A DNA stretch of 64,000 nucleotides, taken from NCBI RefSeq assembly GCF_018614415.1, contig NZ_JAGGOO010000012.1, forward strand, positions 1 through 64,000, in the 5' to 3' direction. The notes beneath the pieces were generated by a model. That model saw only the letters and a program-made list of their open reading frames with translations, was not told the origin of the DNA and did not search any database. Shown here one piece after another: positions 1 to 9,161 of this stretch (the first letter of the stretch is position 1; each line of letters begins with the position of its first letter). Position numbers and translations under genes: made by a program. Source of the DNA: Streptomyces sp. ISL-12. GTDB lineage: Bacteria; Actinomycetota; Actinomycetes; Streptomycetales; Streptomycetaceae.

Positions 1-70
1 CCCTGCGGGCCCGCAGGGTCGCGTCGAGTTCCCTCTTCAGCTCGGCGTCGCGCGCGTCCATTCCCGTCAT
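1..70 (-). CDS. N-terminus of an unidentified leftward gene (partial)
   Basis: An open frame on the minus strand begins at an ATG ending at 70, or at a second in-frame ATG ending at 61, and runs off the left edge. The visible residues read MDARDAELKRELDATLRARR from the second ATG. They are highly charged and look like a short N-terminal helix, with normal Streptomyces codon bias. Too little is visible to name a product. The gene is divergent from the RpiR-type regulator at 229, so bases 71-228 should hold promoters for both. Confidence 0.5.
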   Translation of the reverse strand, partial: MTGMDARDAELKRELDATLRARR

Positions 71-228
71 GCCGTCCACGCTACGGAGCGGGGGTGCCCG
101 TCGCACTGGGGTTAGCCCCCGTTTCCACGGGCTGACTGCATGGACGTATGCAGAGGTGAGGGATACTGAATAGGGTGGCTGGACCGGGGGACCGGCCCGG
201 GACGACTGGATCGGAGGGGGAGCGCGTC

Positions 229-1071
229 ATGGGTGTGACCGACAGTCCGGCCGCGCGGCTGCAGGCGCTGTTCGAGGGGCACCGGCTGACACCGACCCAG
301 CGGCGCATCGCGCACAGCATGGTGCGGCGCGCCGCCGACGTGCCGTTCCTGTCCAGCGTGGAGCTGGCGGAACTGGCCGGGGTCAGCCAGCCGTCCGTGA
401 CCCGCTTCGCCGTCGCCCTGGGCTTCGACGGCTACCCGGACCTGCGCCGGCACCTGCGCGAGGTCGCCCCCGCCGAGCCGGTGCCCCAGACCGGGGCCGG
501 CAACGAGTACCAGCAGGCCGTCGAGGCCGAGATCGAGAACCTGCGGCACCTCGCCGAGGTGCTGGCCGACCCCCGTCCGGTGCGGCGGGCCGGGCGTCTG
601 CTCGCGGCGAGCCGTCCCCTCCTCGTCCTCGGCCTGCGGGCCGCCGCCGCCCAGGCACAGGGGTTCGCCTACTTCGCCGCCAAGGTCCACCCCGACGTCC
701 GGCTGCTCGGCGAGGGCGGCTCGATGGTCCAGGACCGGATCGACGGCGCCGTACGGGCCGGGGCGAGCGCGCTGCTCTGCTTCGCGCTGCCGCGCCACCC
801 CCGGGAGGTCGTCGACGCCCTGGACCACGCCAAGGAGGCCGGGCTGACCGTCGTCACCGTCGCCGACTCCGCCTTCGCGCCCGTCGCCAAGGTCTCCGAC
901 CTGCTGCTGCCCGCCGCCGTCGGCACCGGGCTCGCCTTCGACACCGCCTGCGCGCCGATGCTGCTGGGCCGGGTGCTGCTGGAAGCCATGTGCGACGACC
1001 TGCCGGACGCCCAGGCGCGCCTGGAGGAGTTCGACGCCCACGCGGCGGCGCGAGGGCTGTTCGTGGACTGA
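229..1071 (+). CDS. MurR/RpiR-family transcriptional regulator with SIS domain
   Basis: This 280-residue protein has the RpiR architecture. An N-terminal helix-turn-helix (about residues 1-75) contains SVELAELAGVSQPSVTRFAV. A C-terminal SIS sugar-phosphate-binding fold (about 115-240) follows. RpiR regulators usually sense a phosphorylated sugar or related metabolite and control catabolic or cell-wall recycling genes. The frame is open back to 175, but the ATG at 229 has a strong GGAGGGGGA ribosome site and starts at the expected family boundary, so I chose it. No sugar gene adjoins it, so its ligand and targets cannot be read from context. The hut operon 2.5 kb downstream is a possible target, but I see no direct support. 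Confidence 0.88.
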   Translation: MGVTDSPAARLQALFEGHRLTPTQRRIAHSMVRRAADVPFLSSVELAELAGVSQPSVTRFAVALGFDGYPDLRRHLREVAPAEPVPQTGAGNEYQQAVEAEIENLRHLAEVLADPRPVRRAGRLLAASRPLLVLGLRAAAAQAQGFAYFAAKVHPDVRLLGEGGSMVQDRIDGAVRAGASALLCFALPRHPREVVDALDHAKEAGLTVVTVADSAFAPVAKVSDLLLPAAVGTGLAFDTACAPMLLGRVLLEAMCDDLPDAQARLEEFDAHAAARGLFVD

Positions 1072-1181
1072 CGGGGCCCCGGCGGAGCGCCGCGCGCTCT
1101 CAGACTCGTCTCACCTTGCGCCGTTAATCTGCCGTCCTTGCACACCCCTCGGACGCTTGGCAGATGTGACGGGAGGCAGAC

Positions 1182-1766
1182 GTGGCGCGCGGAGGACAAG
1201 GGCTGGCCCGGGTGGCCGTCGTCGTACGGGCGGGCGCGGCACCCATGTGGTGGCTCGGCGTGATCGCGGCGGGCATCGGCGTACTGGTGCCGGGACTGAC
1301 CGGCCGCCGGATCGGTGTCCTGGCCGGAGCGGCGCTCTTCATCATCGCGGCCCTCGTGGTGGCGTACGTCCGGCGCAAGCGGTACACCCGGCTGGCCGGT
1401 GCGGCGGCCCGCGCCGGCAAGCACGACGTCCTCCAGGACCGGGCGGTGACCTCGCGCAACTGGCGCCGGGGGCATCGCTGGTGGCTGCTGCTCGCCTTCC
1501 TCGCGGCACTGGGCAGCGCGTTCGCCGTCCCGGCGGCCGGCGGGATGCTGCTGGCCGGCTGCGGGGTGGGCCTCTGGCTGAAGGCGGCGTGGCTCGGCCG
1601 CCGGGAGCGTGCCGGGGACGCGCTGCTGTGGGTGCGGGTCGACTGGCTCGACCGGAGGGCGGGTCGGCCTGCGGGCAAGGCGGTCAAGGCGTACCGGGGG
1701 ACCGGTGTCGCGGCGGGGGATGCCGCCCCGGGCGGGGCGCGGCGGAAGACGGCGGCGCTGGTGTGA
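1182..1766 (+). CDS. Small integral membrane protein, unknown function
   Basis: A 194-residue protein starting at GTG, with GGGAGG about 8 bases upstream. Two hydrophobic hairpins are visible: residues about 22-62 (WWLGVIAAGIGVLVPGLTG, then a second helix ending in a VRRKR stop-transfer patch) and about 106-142 (WWLLLAFLAALGSAFAVPAA, then a GMLLAGCGVGLWL stretch). The C-terminus is basic and probably cytoplasmic. I do not recognise the family. Such four-helix proteins of about 190 residues are common conserved hypotheticals in Streptomyces. It follows the RpiR gene by 110 bases on the same strand. Its 3' end abuts a 10-bp repeat and then the 41-bp array. Confidence 0.75.
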   Translation: MARGGQGLARVAVVVRAGAAPMWWLGVIAAGIGVLVPGLTGRRIGVLAGAALFIIAALVVAYVRRKRYTRLAGAAARAGKHDVLQDRAVTSRNWRRGHRWWLLLAFLAALGSAFAVPAAGGMLLAGCGVGLWLKAAWLGRRERAGDALLWVRVDWLDRRAGRPAGKAVKAYRGTGVAAGDAAPGGARRKTAALV

Positions 1767-1773
1767 CGCCGGG

Positions 1774-1813
1774 GCGGTTGGAGGCGGTCGGAGGCGGTTG
1801 GAGGCGGTCGGGG
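1774..1813. repeat. Four tandem 10-bp units (GCGGTYGGAG)
   Basis: Four consecutive 10-base units alternate GCGGTTGGAG and GCGGTCGGAG, the last ending GGGG. They lie 8 bases after the stop of the membrane-protein gene. The alternation implies that a 20-base dimer duplicated. No function is evident. Confidence 0.8.
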
Positions 1814-1893
1814 CGTGCGGTGAGAGGGCGGGTGCGGGCGCGTCGTGGCTGGGCGCGCGGGGTTCCACGCGTCCCTGAGGGCGTCACCTGAAA

Positions 1894-2057
1894 GGTCCCG
1901 CGTGTGTGAGGGCGTCATGTGATGGGCCTTGCGCGGTCCCGCGTGTGTGAGGGCGTCATGTGATGGGCCTTGCGTGGTCCCGCGTGTGTGAGGGCGTCAT
2001 GTGATGGGCCTTGCGTGGTCCCGCGTGTGTGAGGGCGTCATGTGATGGGCCTCGCGC
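1894..2057. repeat. Array of four near-identical 41-bp tandem repeats
   Basis: Units begin with GGTCCCGCGTGTGTGAGG at 1894, 1935, 1976 and 2017, an exact 41-base period. They differ only by a C/T substitution or two in the GCGCGG/GCGTGG segment. Divergent partial units flank both ends: one from about 1861 and one from 2058. Both flanks share the variant core TCCCTGAGGGCGTC followed closely by CACCTG. The right partial unit runs into the 3' end of the decarboxylase gene (stop at 2081-2083). The period is not a multiple of three and the array lies between genes, so it is not coding. With the flanks it fills the 314-base gap between two convergent genes. Confidence 0.95.
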
Positions 2058-2080
2058 GGCCCCACGTCCCTGAGGGCGTC

Positions 2081-3445
2081 TCACCTGGTCGGCGTCGGGG
2101 ACGTCAGGGCGTCCACGTGTGCTCCGCCCGCCTCGGTCACGATCTCCTCCAGTGACTGGGGCTGCCGGACCACCGCGAAGCGCACGCCCCCGGCGTCGTC
2201 CGCGGTGAACCCGAACACCCCCGGCCGGGCCAGCGAGTTGTACGCGTAGTGATGCGCGAAGTAGTACGCCCCCGTGTCCAGCGCCGCCGCGTAGTCCCCC
2301 TGCTCCAGCCGCGGCAACGCCCGCCCCGTCGCCAGCAGGTCCCCCGCGAAACAGGCGGGGCCCGCCACGTCCTGCACCACCGGTGGCCCTTCCTTGGGGC
2401 GGCCCGCCCCGTCGTACGCGGCGATCCGCAGCGGCCACGCCTCCGGCGCGTACACCGTCCGTGTCGCCACCTGCACCCCCGCGTGCGTCACGGCGACCGG
2501 CCGGCCCCCGGCGCTCTTGGTGTACTCGACCCGCGCCACCACCGTGCCGTGCTTGGCCAGCAGTGACCGCCCGAACTCCGTCACCAGCCCGTACCGCCCG
2601 TCGAACAGCCCCGGCACCGCCTCCCGCAGCGCCCGCGCGTACTGCCCGTAGGTCGGCGCCGTCGCCTCCGAGGCGAAGTTCACCGGCAGTCCGCCGCCGA
2701 TGTCGACGGTGTCGACCTGCCGCCGTCCGCACCGCTGGTTGATCTCCTCGGCCAGCGCGTGCACGGCCGCCACCCCCTCGGCCATCCGGTCCGGCGCGAT
2801 GCCCTGGGAGCCGGTGTGCACATGGAGCCGGGTCAGCCAGGGCCGGTCCCGATACGCCCGCACCACCCACTCCCGCGCCCCCTCGTCCCGCAGCGCCACC
2901 CCGAACTTCGAGGTCGCCGTCGCGGTGGAGAGCGCCTCGATGGAGCCGCCGCCGACCTGCGGGTTCACCCGGAGGCCGAGGGGCGAGGCGGTCGGGGCCG
3001 ACCGCAGCAGGCCGTCGATCCGGTCCAGCTCCTGCGGGTTGTCCGCGTTGACGGCGATCCCGAGCGCCAGCGCCTCGCGCAGTTCCTGCGGCGTCTTGGC
3101 CGGTGAGTCCAGCACCGTACGTTCCGCCGGCACCCCCGCCGCCCGCGCCAGCGCCAGCTCGCCGGGGCTCGCCACCTCCGCGCCGATGCCCTCGTCGCGC
3201 AGCAGCCGCACCACCGGCACCAGCGGCGCCGCCTTCACCGCGAAGGCGTGCAGCACGGGCGTGCCGGGCGCGGTCACCGCCGTGAACGCCGCCCGCAGCG
3301 CCGCCGCCGACTCCCGGATGCCGGTGACGTCCAGCAGCGCCAGCACGGGTGTGCCGGGCCCGAGCAGCCCCTGCTCCACGGCCGCCCGGACCGCCCGGTC
3401 CCGCCGTGCCGCCCGCCGCTCACCGGTGCCGTCGTCATCACTCAT
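2081..3445 (-). CDS. PLP-dependent decarboxylase, diaminopimelate/ornithine decarboxylase fold
   Basis: A 454-residue fold-III PLP enzyme of the LysA/Nsp group. The PLP-binding lysine lies in HAFAVKAAP. The barrel carries HVHTGSQ, the phosphate-binding VDIGGGLPV and EFGRSL. The C-terminal domain has the catalytic cysteine in GPACFAGD and the PLP-contacting DTGAYYFAHHYAYN. The family decarboxylates basic amino acids or related diamino compounds. The substrate cannot be assigned, and the degenerate AVKAA (usually AVKAN) argues against the housekeeping lysA. The ATG ending at 3445 (MSDDDG) is preferred. An ATG 21 bases further upstream lacks any ribosome site, though neither start is strong. The gene is divergent from hutU. 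Confidence 0.82.
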   Translation of the reverse strand: MSDDDGTGERRAARRDRAVRAAVEQGLLGPGTPVLALLDVTGIRESAAALRAAFTAVTAPGTPVLHAFAVKAAPLVPVVRLLRDEGIGAEVASPGELALARAAGVPAERTVLDSPAKTPQELREALALGIAVNADNPQELDRIDGLLRSAPTASPLGLRVNPQVGGGSIEALSTATATSKFGVALRDEGAREWVVRAYRDRPWLTRLHVHTGSQGIAPDRMAEGVAAVHALAEEINQRCGRRQVDTVDIGGGLPVNFASEATAPTYGQYARALREAVPGLFDGRYGLVTEFGRSLLAKHGTVVARVEYTKSAGGRPVAVTHAGVQVATRTVYAPEAWPLRIAAYDGAGRPKEGPPVVQDVAGPACFAGDLLATGRALPRLEQGDYAAALDTGAYYFAHHYAYNSLARPGVFGFTADDAGGVRFAVVRQPQSLEEIVTEAGGAHVDALTSPTPTR

Positions 3446-3494
3446 GCGGTCCAGCCAAACATCCATGGGGCGCGGGCGTAGGCCCCACGACGTA

Positions 3495-3523
3495 TTGACT
3501 AGCTATATTCAGGAAGTGAGGAT
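3495..3523 (+). promoter_or_regulatory. Candidate hut operon promoter in an AT-rich patch
   Basis: The only AT-rich stretch between the divergent decarboxylase and hutU genes holds TTGACT (3495-3500). A 17-base spacer leads to GAGGAT (3518-3523), followed about 45 bases later by the AGGAGG site of hutU. The -35 is good and the -10 weak. An overlapping TATATT at 3504-3509 could serve an alternative promoter. Confidence 0.35.
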
Positions 3524-3572
3524 GTGAATAGAAGTAGTGACATCCGTGCAGAACCGGCCTCAGGAGGCAGCC

Positions 3573-5267
3573 ATGTCAGGACCCCGCCCCGTCCGTGCGC
3601 CGCGCGGCACACAGCCGAGCGCCCTGGGATGGCAGCAGGAGGCCGCCCTGCGGATGCTGCAGAACAACCTCGACCCGGAGGTCGCCGAGCACCCCGACAA
3701 GCTCGTCGTCTACGGCGGCACCGGCAAGGCCGCCCGCGACTGGCGCTCCTTCGACGCGATGGTGCGGACGCTGCGGACCCTCGAGCAGGACGAGACGATG
3801 CTCGTCCAGTCCGGCCGCCCGGTCGGCGTCATGCAGACCCACGAGTGGGCCCCGCGCGTCCTCATCGCCAACTCCAACCTCGTCGGCGACTGGGCCAACT
3901 GGGAGGAGTTCCGCCGCCTGGAGGCGCTCGGCCTGACCATGTACGGGCAGATGACGGCCGGCTCCTGGATCTACATCGGCACCCAGGGCATCCTCCAGGG
4001 CACCTACGAGACCTTCGCCGCCGTCGCCGCCAAGAGGTTCGGCGGCACCCTCGCCGGGACCATCACCCTCACCGCCGGACTCGGCGGCATGGGCGGCGCC
4101 CAGCCCCTCGCGGTCACCATGAACGACGGCGTCGCGATCTGCGTCGACTGCGACCCGCGCGCCATCGACCGCCGTATCGACCACCGCTACCTGGACGTCC
4201 GCGCCGACTCCCTCGACCACGCCCTCCGGCTGGCCGTCGAGGCCCGCGACGCCCGCCGCCCGCTCTCCATCGGCCTCCTCGGCAACGCGGCCGAAGTCGT
4301 CCCCCGGCTCCTCGCCATGAGCGCGCCGGTCGACATCGTCACCGACCAGACCTCGGCCCACGACCCGCTGGCCTACCTGCCCGCCGGGATCGCCTTCGAC
4401 GACATGGCGGACGCCGCCGCCAAGGACCCGGCGGGCTTCACCGCCCGCGCCCGCGCCTCCATGGCCCGGCACGTGGAGGCCATGGTCGGCTTCCAGGACG
4501 CCGGCGCCGAGGTGTTCGACTACGGCAACTCCCTCCGCGGCGAGGCCCGGCTCGCCGGATACGACCGGGCCTTCGCCTTCCCCGGCTTCGTCCCCGCCTA
4601 CATCCGCCCCCTCTTCTGCGAGGGCAAGGGCCCCTTCCGCTGGGCCGCCCTCTCCGGCGACCCGGCCGACATCGCCAGGACGGACCGGGCGGTCCTCGAC
4701 CTCTTCCCCGAGAACGAGTCCCTCGCCCGCTGGATCAGGATGGCGGGGGAGCGGGTCCACTTCCAGGGGCTGCCCGCCCGGATCTGCTGGCTCGGCTACG
4801 GCGAGCGGGACAAGGCCGGCGAGCGGTTCAACGACATGGTGGCGAGCGGCGAGCTGGCCGCGCCCGTCGTCATCGGCCGCGACCACCTGGACTGCGGCTC
4901 CGTCGCCTCCCCGTACCGGGAGACCGAGGCGATGCGCGACGGCTCCGACGCGATCGCCGACTGGCCGCTGCTCAACGCCATGGTCAACGTCGCCTCCGGA
5001 GCCTCCTGGGTGTCGGTCCACCACGGCGGCGGCGTCGGCATGGGGCGTTCGATCCACGCCGGGCAGGTGACGGTCGCCGACGGCACGCCGCTCGCCGGGG
5101 AGAAGATCCGCCGCGTGCTCACCAACGACCCCGGCATGGGCGTCATCCGGCACGTGGACGCCGGGTACGACCTCGCGGAGTCGGTCGCCGAGGAGCGCGG
5201 CGTCCGCGTCCCCATGCGCGAGGGCGGCGACGCGCGGCCGGGCGGCCCCGAGGGCGGCGCCGCGTGA
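3573..5267 (+). CDS. hutU: Urocanate hydratase
   Basis: Converts urocanate to imidazolone propionate using tightly bound NAD, the second step of histidine degradation. The 564-residue protein matches the usual length of about 555. It carries the full urocanase signature [10 protein letters not shown] (residues 397-406, active-site Cys405), the NAD-region glycines [14 protein letters not shown], and the conserved [19 protein letters not shown]. The frame extends upstream to a GTG at 3537. The ATG at 3573 has a perfect AGGAGG seven bases before it and is the real start. It is first in a four-gene operon, and its stop overlaps the next GTG by four bases. The histidase gene hutH is not in the window. 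Confidence 0.97.
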   Translation: MSGPRPVRAPRGTQPSALGWQQEAALRMLQNNLDPEVAEHPDKLVVYGGTGKAARDWRSFDAMVRTLRTLEQDETMLVQSGRPVGVMQTHEWAPRVLIANSNLVGDWANWEEFRRLEALGLTMYGQMTAGSWIYIGTQGILQGTYETFAAVAAKRFGGTLAGTITLTAGLGGMGGAQPLAVTMNDGVAICVDCDPRAIDRRIDHRYLDVRADSLDHALRLAVEARDARRPLSIGLLGNAAEVVPRLLAMSAPVDIVTDQTSAHDPLAYLPAGIAFDDMADAAAKDPAGFTARARASMARHVEAMVGFQDAGAEVFDYGNSLRGEARLAGYDRAFAFPGFVPAYIRPLFCEGKGPFRWAALSGDPADIARTDRAVLDLFPENESLARWIRMAGERVHFQGLPARICWLGYGERDKAGERFNDMVASGELAAPVVIGRDHLDCGSVASPYRETEAMRDGSDAIADWPLLNAMVNVASGASWVSVHHGGGVGMGRSIHAGQVTVADGTPLAGEKIRRVLTNDPGMGVIRHVDAGYDLAESVAEERGVRVPMREGGDARPGGPEGGAA

Positions 5268-6490
5268 GCTTCCACAGCATGTGGGCCGAGCTGCTGCCGG
5301 TCGGCCGCGACTCCGCCTCCGGCGGCTACCGGCGGTTCGCCTGGACCGGCGCCGACGCCGACTGCCGGGCCTGGTTCCGGGAGCAGGCCGAGACACGCGG
5401 CCTGGCCTACGAGACCGACCGCAACGGCAACCAGTGGGCCTGGCTCGGTGACCCGGCCGCCGGGGACGCCGTCGTCACCGGCTCCCACCTGGACTCCGTA
5501 CCCGACGGCGGCGCCTTCGACGGCCCCCTGGGCGTCGTCTCCGCCTTCGCCGCGCTGGACGAACTGCGCCACCGGGGAGCGCGGTTCACCAAGCCGCTCG
5601 GCATCGTCAACTTCGGCGACGAGGAGGGCGCCCGCTTCGGCCTCGCCTGCGTCGGCTCCCGCCTCACCGCCGGAGCGCTCACCGTGGCCGAGGCCCACCG
5701 CCTCACCGACGCCGACGGCATTACCCTCCCGCACGCCATGGAGGCCGCCGGCCAGGACCCGGACGCCATCGGCCCGGACCCGGAGCGGCTCGCCCGCATC
5801 GGCGCCTTCGTCGAACTCCATGTCGAACAGGGCCGCTCCCTGGACCTGTCCGGCGACCCGGTCGGCATCGCCTCCGCCATCTGGCCGCACGGACGCTGGC
5901 GGTTCGACTTCCGCGGCGAGGCCAACCACGCCGGCACCACCCGCCTCACCGACCGGCACGACCCGATGCTGCCGTACGCCGAGACCGTGCTCGCCGCCCG
6001 CCGCGAGGCCGAACTCGCCGGTGCCGTCGCCACCTTCGGCAAGGTCGCCGTGGAGCCGAACGGTGTCAACGCCGTGCCGTCCCTGGTGCGCGGCTGGCTG
6101 GACTCCCGGGCCGAGGGACAGGAGACCCTGGACGCCGTGGTCGGCTCCGTCGAGCGGGCCGCCCGCGCCCACGCCCGGGCCCACGGCGTCGGCCTCACCG
6201 TCGCCCGGGAGTCCTTCACCCCGGTCGTCGAGTTGGACCACGCCCTGCGCGACGAACTCGCCCGCATCCTCGGCACCGAAGGCACCGGCACGGATCTGAA
6301 GGTGCCCGTCCTCGGCACGGGCGCCGGACACGACGCCGGAATCCTCTCCGCACGCGTCCCGGCCGCCATGCTGTTCGTGCGCAATCCCACCGGCGTCTCG
6401 CACTCCCCGGCCGAGTCCGCCACCGAGGACGACTGCGCGGCCGGGGTCCTCGCCCTCGCCGACGTACTGGAAGGACTCGCGTGCCCGTGA
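5264..6490 (+). CDS. M20-family amidohydrolase of the hut operon (allantoate/N-carbamoyl amidohydrolase type; possibly formylglutamate hydrolase)
   Basis: A 408-residue zinc peptidase-fold hydrolase of the allantoate amidohydrolase / N-carbamoyl-L-amino acid hydrolase subfamily. Metal-site motifs are in order: [36 protein letters not shown], the lid-domain GEANHAGTT and the C-terminal GTGAGHDAG. It starts at GTG overlapping the hutU stop (GTGA) and ends inside hutF, so translation is coupled. Homology alone says allantoate amidohydrolase, but no purine-catabolism gene is nearby. The operon otherwise lacks the enzyme that removes formate from N-formylglutamate. I infer that this M20 enzyme may do that step, since the family hydrolyses N-acyl amino acid analogues. 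Confidence 0.88.
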   Translation: MSFHSMWAELLPVGRDSASGGYRRFAWTGADADCRAWFREQAETRGLAYETDRNGNQWAWLGDPAAGDAVVTGSHLDSVPDGGAFDGPLGVVSAFAALDELRHRGARFTKPLGIVNFGDEEGARFGLACVGSRLTAGALTVAEAHRLTDADGITLPHAMEAAGQDPDAIGPDPERLARIGAFVELHVEQGRSLDLSGDPVGIASAIWPHGRWRFDFRGEANHAGTTRLTDRHDPMLPYAETVLAARREAELAGAVATFGKVAVEPNGVNAVPSLVRGWLDSRAEGQETLDAVVGSVERAARAHARAHGVGLTVARESFTPVVELDHALRDELARILGTEGTGTDLKVPVLGTGAGHDAGILSARVPAAMLFVRNPTGVSHSPAESATEDDCAAGVLALADVLEGLACP

Positions 6491-7830
6491 CCGACCCCCA
6501 GCGGACGTACTGGCTCGAACACGCGTGGCTCGGCGGCCACGTCGAACCGGGCGTCGCCGTCGACGTGGCGGACGGCCGCGTCCGTGCCGTCCGCACCGGG
6601 ACCGGCACCCCGCCGCCCGGCGCCGAGATCCTGCGCGGACTGACCCTGCCGGGACTGGCCAACGCACACAGCCACGCCTTCCACCGCGCCCTGCGCGGCA
6701 CCGTCCAGGTGGGCTCCGGCACCTTCTGGACCTGGCGCGAGGTGATGTACTCCGTCGCCGACCGCCTCACCCCGGACACCTACCACGCCCTCGCCCGGGC
6801 CGTGTACGCCGAGATGGCCCTGGCCGGCATCACCGCCGTCGGCGAGTTCCACTACGTGCACCACGCCCCCGGCGGCACGCCCTACGCCGACCCCAACGCC
6901 ATGGGCGAGGCGCTGATCGAGGCCGCCGCCGACGCCGGCGTCCGCATCACCCTCCTCGACACCTGCTACCTCTCCGCCGGCTTCGGGCAGCCGCCCACCG
7001 CGCACCAGCTCCGCTTCTCCGACGGAAGCGCGGAGGACTGGGCGGCACGCTGTTCAGTTCTCAAGGAACGGGATCACGCGCGGATCGGGGCCGCCGTGCA
7101 CTCCGTACGGGCCGTGCCCGCCGGCCAGTTGGCGACCGTGGCCCGCTGGGCCGAGGAGCGGCGGGCCCCGCTCCACGTCCACCTGTCCGAGCAGACCGCC
7201 GAGAACGACGCCTGCCGGCAGGCGCACGGCCGCACCCCCGCCCGGCTCCTCGCCGACCACGGCGTCCTCGGGCCGCGCACCACCGGCGTGCACAACACCC
7301 ACCTCACCGACGCCGACATCGCGCTGATCGGCTCCACCGGCACCGGTACCTGCATGTGCCCGACGACCGAACGGGACCTCGCGGACGGCATCGGACCCGC
7401 CACCGCGCTCCAGAAGGCGGGCTCACCGCTCTGTCTCGGCTCCGACAGCCACGCCGTCGTCGACCTGCTCGAAGAGGCACGCGCGATGGAGCTGAACGAG
7501 CGGCTGCGCACCCGTACCCGGGGCCACTGGACGGTCACGGCACTGCTGCGCGCCGCCACCGCCGACGGTCACGCGGCGCTCGGCTGGGACGACGCCGGCG
7601 CCATCGAGACCGGCGCCCGCGCCGACCTGACGACCGTCGCCCTGGACTCGGTCAGGACAGCGGGGCCGCCGCCCAGGCTCGGCGCCGAGGCGGCCGTATT
7701 CGCGGCGACCGCGGCGGACGTACGGCACACGGTCGTCGGCGGACGGCACGTCGTGCGCGACGGGGCCCACACCCTCGTACCGGACGTGCCGCGAGCACTG
7801 GCGCGGGCCGTGGCGGCCCTGCGCGCCTGA
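6481..7830 (+). CDS. hutF: Formimidoylglutamate deiminase
   Basis: A 449-residue amidohydrolase-superfamily deaminase that converts N-formimidoyl-L-glutamate to N-formyl-L-glutamate and ammonia. Metal and catalytic motifs are visible in order: [13 protein letters not shown] (about residue 61), HVHLSEQ, the HutF-typical [12 protein letters not shown] and LGSDSHA. The GTG at 6481 overlaps the stop of the preceding gene by ten bases, and an alternative GTG lies two codons later. Presence of HutF together with HutI defines the five-step histidine route through formylglutamate rather than the direct HutG hydrolysis. Length and motifs are intact. Confidence 0.95.
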   Translation: MPVTDPQRTYWLEHAWLGGHVEPGVAVDVADGRVRAVRTGTGTPPPGAEILRGLTLPGLANAHSHAFHRALRGTVQVGSGTFWTWREVMYSVADRLTPDTYHALARAVYAEMALAGITAVGEFHYVHHAPGGTPYADPNAMGEALIEAAADAGVRITLLDTCYLSAGFGQPPTAHQLRFSDGSAEDWAARCSVLKERDHARIGAAVHSVRAVPAGQLATVARWAEERRAPLHVHLSEQTAENDACRQAHGRTPARLLADHGVLGPRTTGVHNTHLTDADIALIGSTGTGTCMCPTTERDLADGIGPATALQKAGSPLCLGSDSHAVVDLLEEARAMELNERLRTRTRGHWTVTALLRAATADGHAALGWDDAGAIETGARADLTTVALDSVRTAGPPPRLGAEAAVFAATAADVRHTVVGGRHVVRDGAHTLVPDVPRALARAVAALRA

Positions 7831-7853
7831 CGACGCCGACCGCGAAGGACATC

Positions 7854-9059
7854 ATGAGCACCAGCAGCACCAGCAGCACCAGCAGCACCGGCAGTACCGT
7901 CATCACCAACATCGCCACGCTGGTCACCAACGACCCCTCCCTCCAAGACGGAACCCCCCTGGGCCTGATCCGGGACGCGGCCGTCGTCATCGACGGCGAC
8001 CGCGTCGCGTGGACCGGTGATGCCAGCAAAGCACCCGCCACTGACAATCGGGTCGACGCCGGCGGCCGGGCCGTCCTGCCGGGCTTCGTGGACTCCCACT
8101 CCCACCTGCTCTTCGCGGGCGACCGCACCGAGGAGTTCAACGCCCGCATGTCCGGCCGCCCCTACAGCGCGGGCGGCATCCGCACCACCGTCGCCGCCAC
8201 CCGCGGCGCGACCGACGCGGAACTGGAGGCCGGCCTCACCCGGTACCTCGCCGAGGCCCTCCGCCAGGGCACCACGACCTTCGAGACCAAGTCCGGGTAC
8301 GGCCTGACCACCGCCGACGAGTCCCGCGCCCTGCGCATCGCCGCCCGCCACACCGACGAGGTCACCTTTCTCGGCGCCCACATCGTCGCCCCCGAACACG
8401 CCGACGACCCCGCCGCCTACGTGGACCTGGTCACCGGCGAGATGCTCGACGCCTGCGCCCCGTACGCCCGTTGGATCGACGTCTTCTGCGAGCGGGGCGC
8501 CTTCGACGGGGACCAGGCCCGCGCGATCCTCACCGCGGGCAAGGCCAAGGGCCTGCACCCCCGCGTCCACGCCAACCAGCTCTCCCACGGCCCCGGCGTG
8601 CGGCTCGCCGTCGAACTCGACGCCGCCAGCGCCGACCACTGCACCCACCTCACCGACGCCGACGTGGACGCCCTCGCCAACAGCCGTACGGTCGCCACGC
8701 TGCTGCCCGGCGCCGAGTTCTCCACCCGCGCCGCCTGGCCCGACGCCCGGCGCCTGCTCGACGCCGGTGTCACGGTCGCCCTCTCCACGGACTGCAACCC
8801 CGGCTCGTCCTTCACGTCCTCCGTGCCGTTCTGCGTCGCCCTCGCCGTACGGGACATGGGGATGACCCCGGACGAGGCGGTGTGGTCGGCCACGGCAGGC
8901 GGCGCGGCGGCCCTGCGCCGGGACGACATCGGGCGCCTCACGCCGGGGGCGTACGCCGACCTGATCCTGCTGGACGCCCCGAGCCACGTCCACCTGGCCT
9001 ACCGGCCCGGCGTACCGCTGGTGGCGGGGGTGTGGCGGCGGGGCGTGCGCGTGGTGTGA
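7854..9059 (+). CDS. hutI: Imidazolonepropionase
   Basis: Hydrolyses imidazolone-5-propionate to N-formimidoylglutamate, the step between HutU and HutF. The 401-residue amidohydrolase shows [33 protein letters not shown], the zinc-region [13 protein letters not shown] and STDCNPGSS. The ATG has GAAGGA eight bases upstream and lies 23 bases after hutF. The N-terminus is a serine/threonine run coded by repeated AGCACCAGC units (7857-7891). This looks like a slippage-generated extension before the conserved core begins near [12 protein letters not shown]. It is the last gene of the operon, followed by a strong hairpin. Confidence 0.96.
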   Translation: MSTSSTSSTSSTGSTVITNIATLVTNDPSLQDGTPLGLIRDAAVVIDGDRVAWTGDASKAPATDNRVDAGGRAVLPGFVDSHSHLLFAGDRTEEFNARMSGRPYSAGGIRTTVAATRGATDAELEAGLTRYLAEALRQGTTTFETKSGYGLTTADESRALRIAARHTDEVTFLGAHIVAPEHADDPAAYVDLVTGEMLDACAPYARWIDVFCERGAFDGDQARAILTAGKAKGLHPRVHANQLSHGPGVRLAVELDAASADHCTHLTDADVDALANSRTVATLLPGAEFSTRAAWPDARRLLDAGVTVALSTDCNPGSSFTSSVPFCVALAVRDMGMTPDEAVWSATAGGAAALRRDDIGRLTPGAYADLILLDAPSHVHLAYRPGVPLVAGVWRRGVRVV

Positions 9060-9091
9060 CGGCGGCGCGAGGGGCGTGGAGGACAGCACGA

Positions 9092-9117
9092 AGGGGCGGT
9101 CCGCGCGGACCGCCCCT
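9092..9117. terminator. Bidirectional terminator hairpin between hutI and the sigma gene
   Basis: A 26-base perfect inverted repeat has arms of AGGGGCGGTCC and GGACCGCCCCT (11 bp) around a GCGC loop. It lies 33 bases after the hutI stop and 45 bases beyond the stop of the convergent sigma gene, so it can end both transcripts. Confidence 0.85.
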
Positions 9118-9161
9118 CTCGTGACACCACAGCCGTCACCCGGCCGTGGCCACGGCCGAGG

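Noticed and set aside
112..1041. A 309-codon minus-strand frame opposite the RpiR regulator
   Set aside because: Its composition is GC-shadow type, and the plus strand carries a clear HTH-SIS protein.
1894..2057. A CRISPR array, because of regular 41-bp repeats
   Set aside because: There are no unique spacers between the repeats; the period is fully repetitive, and no cas genes are near.
1956..2870. A 304-codon minus-strand frame reading through the 41-bp repeats
   Set aside because: It is out of frame with the PLP decarboxylase, which has all its motifs, and the repeat-encoded peptide is an artefact.
3576..5396. A 606-codon minus-strand frame opposite hutU
   Set aside because: The urocanase signature on the plus strand is complete, and the antisense product has no motif.
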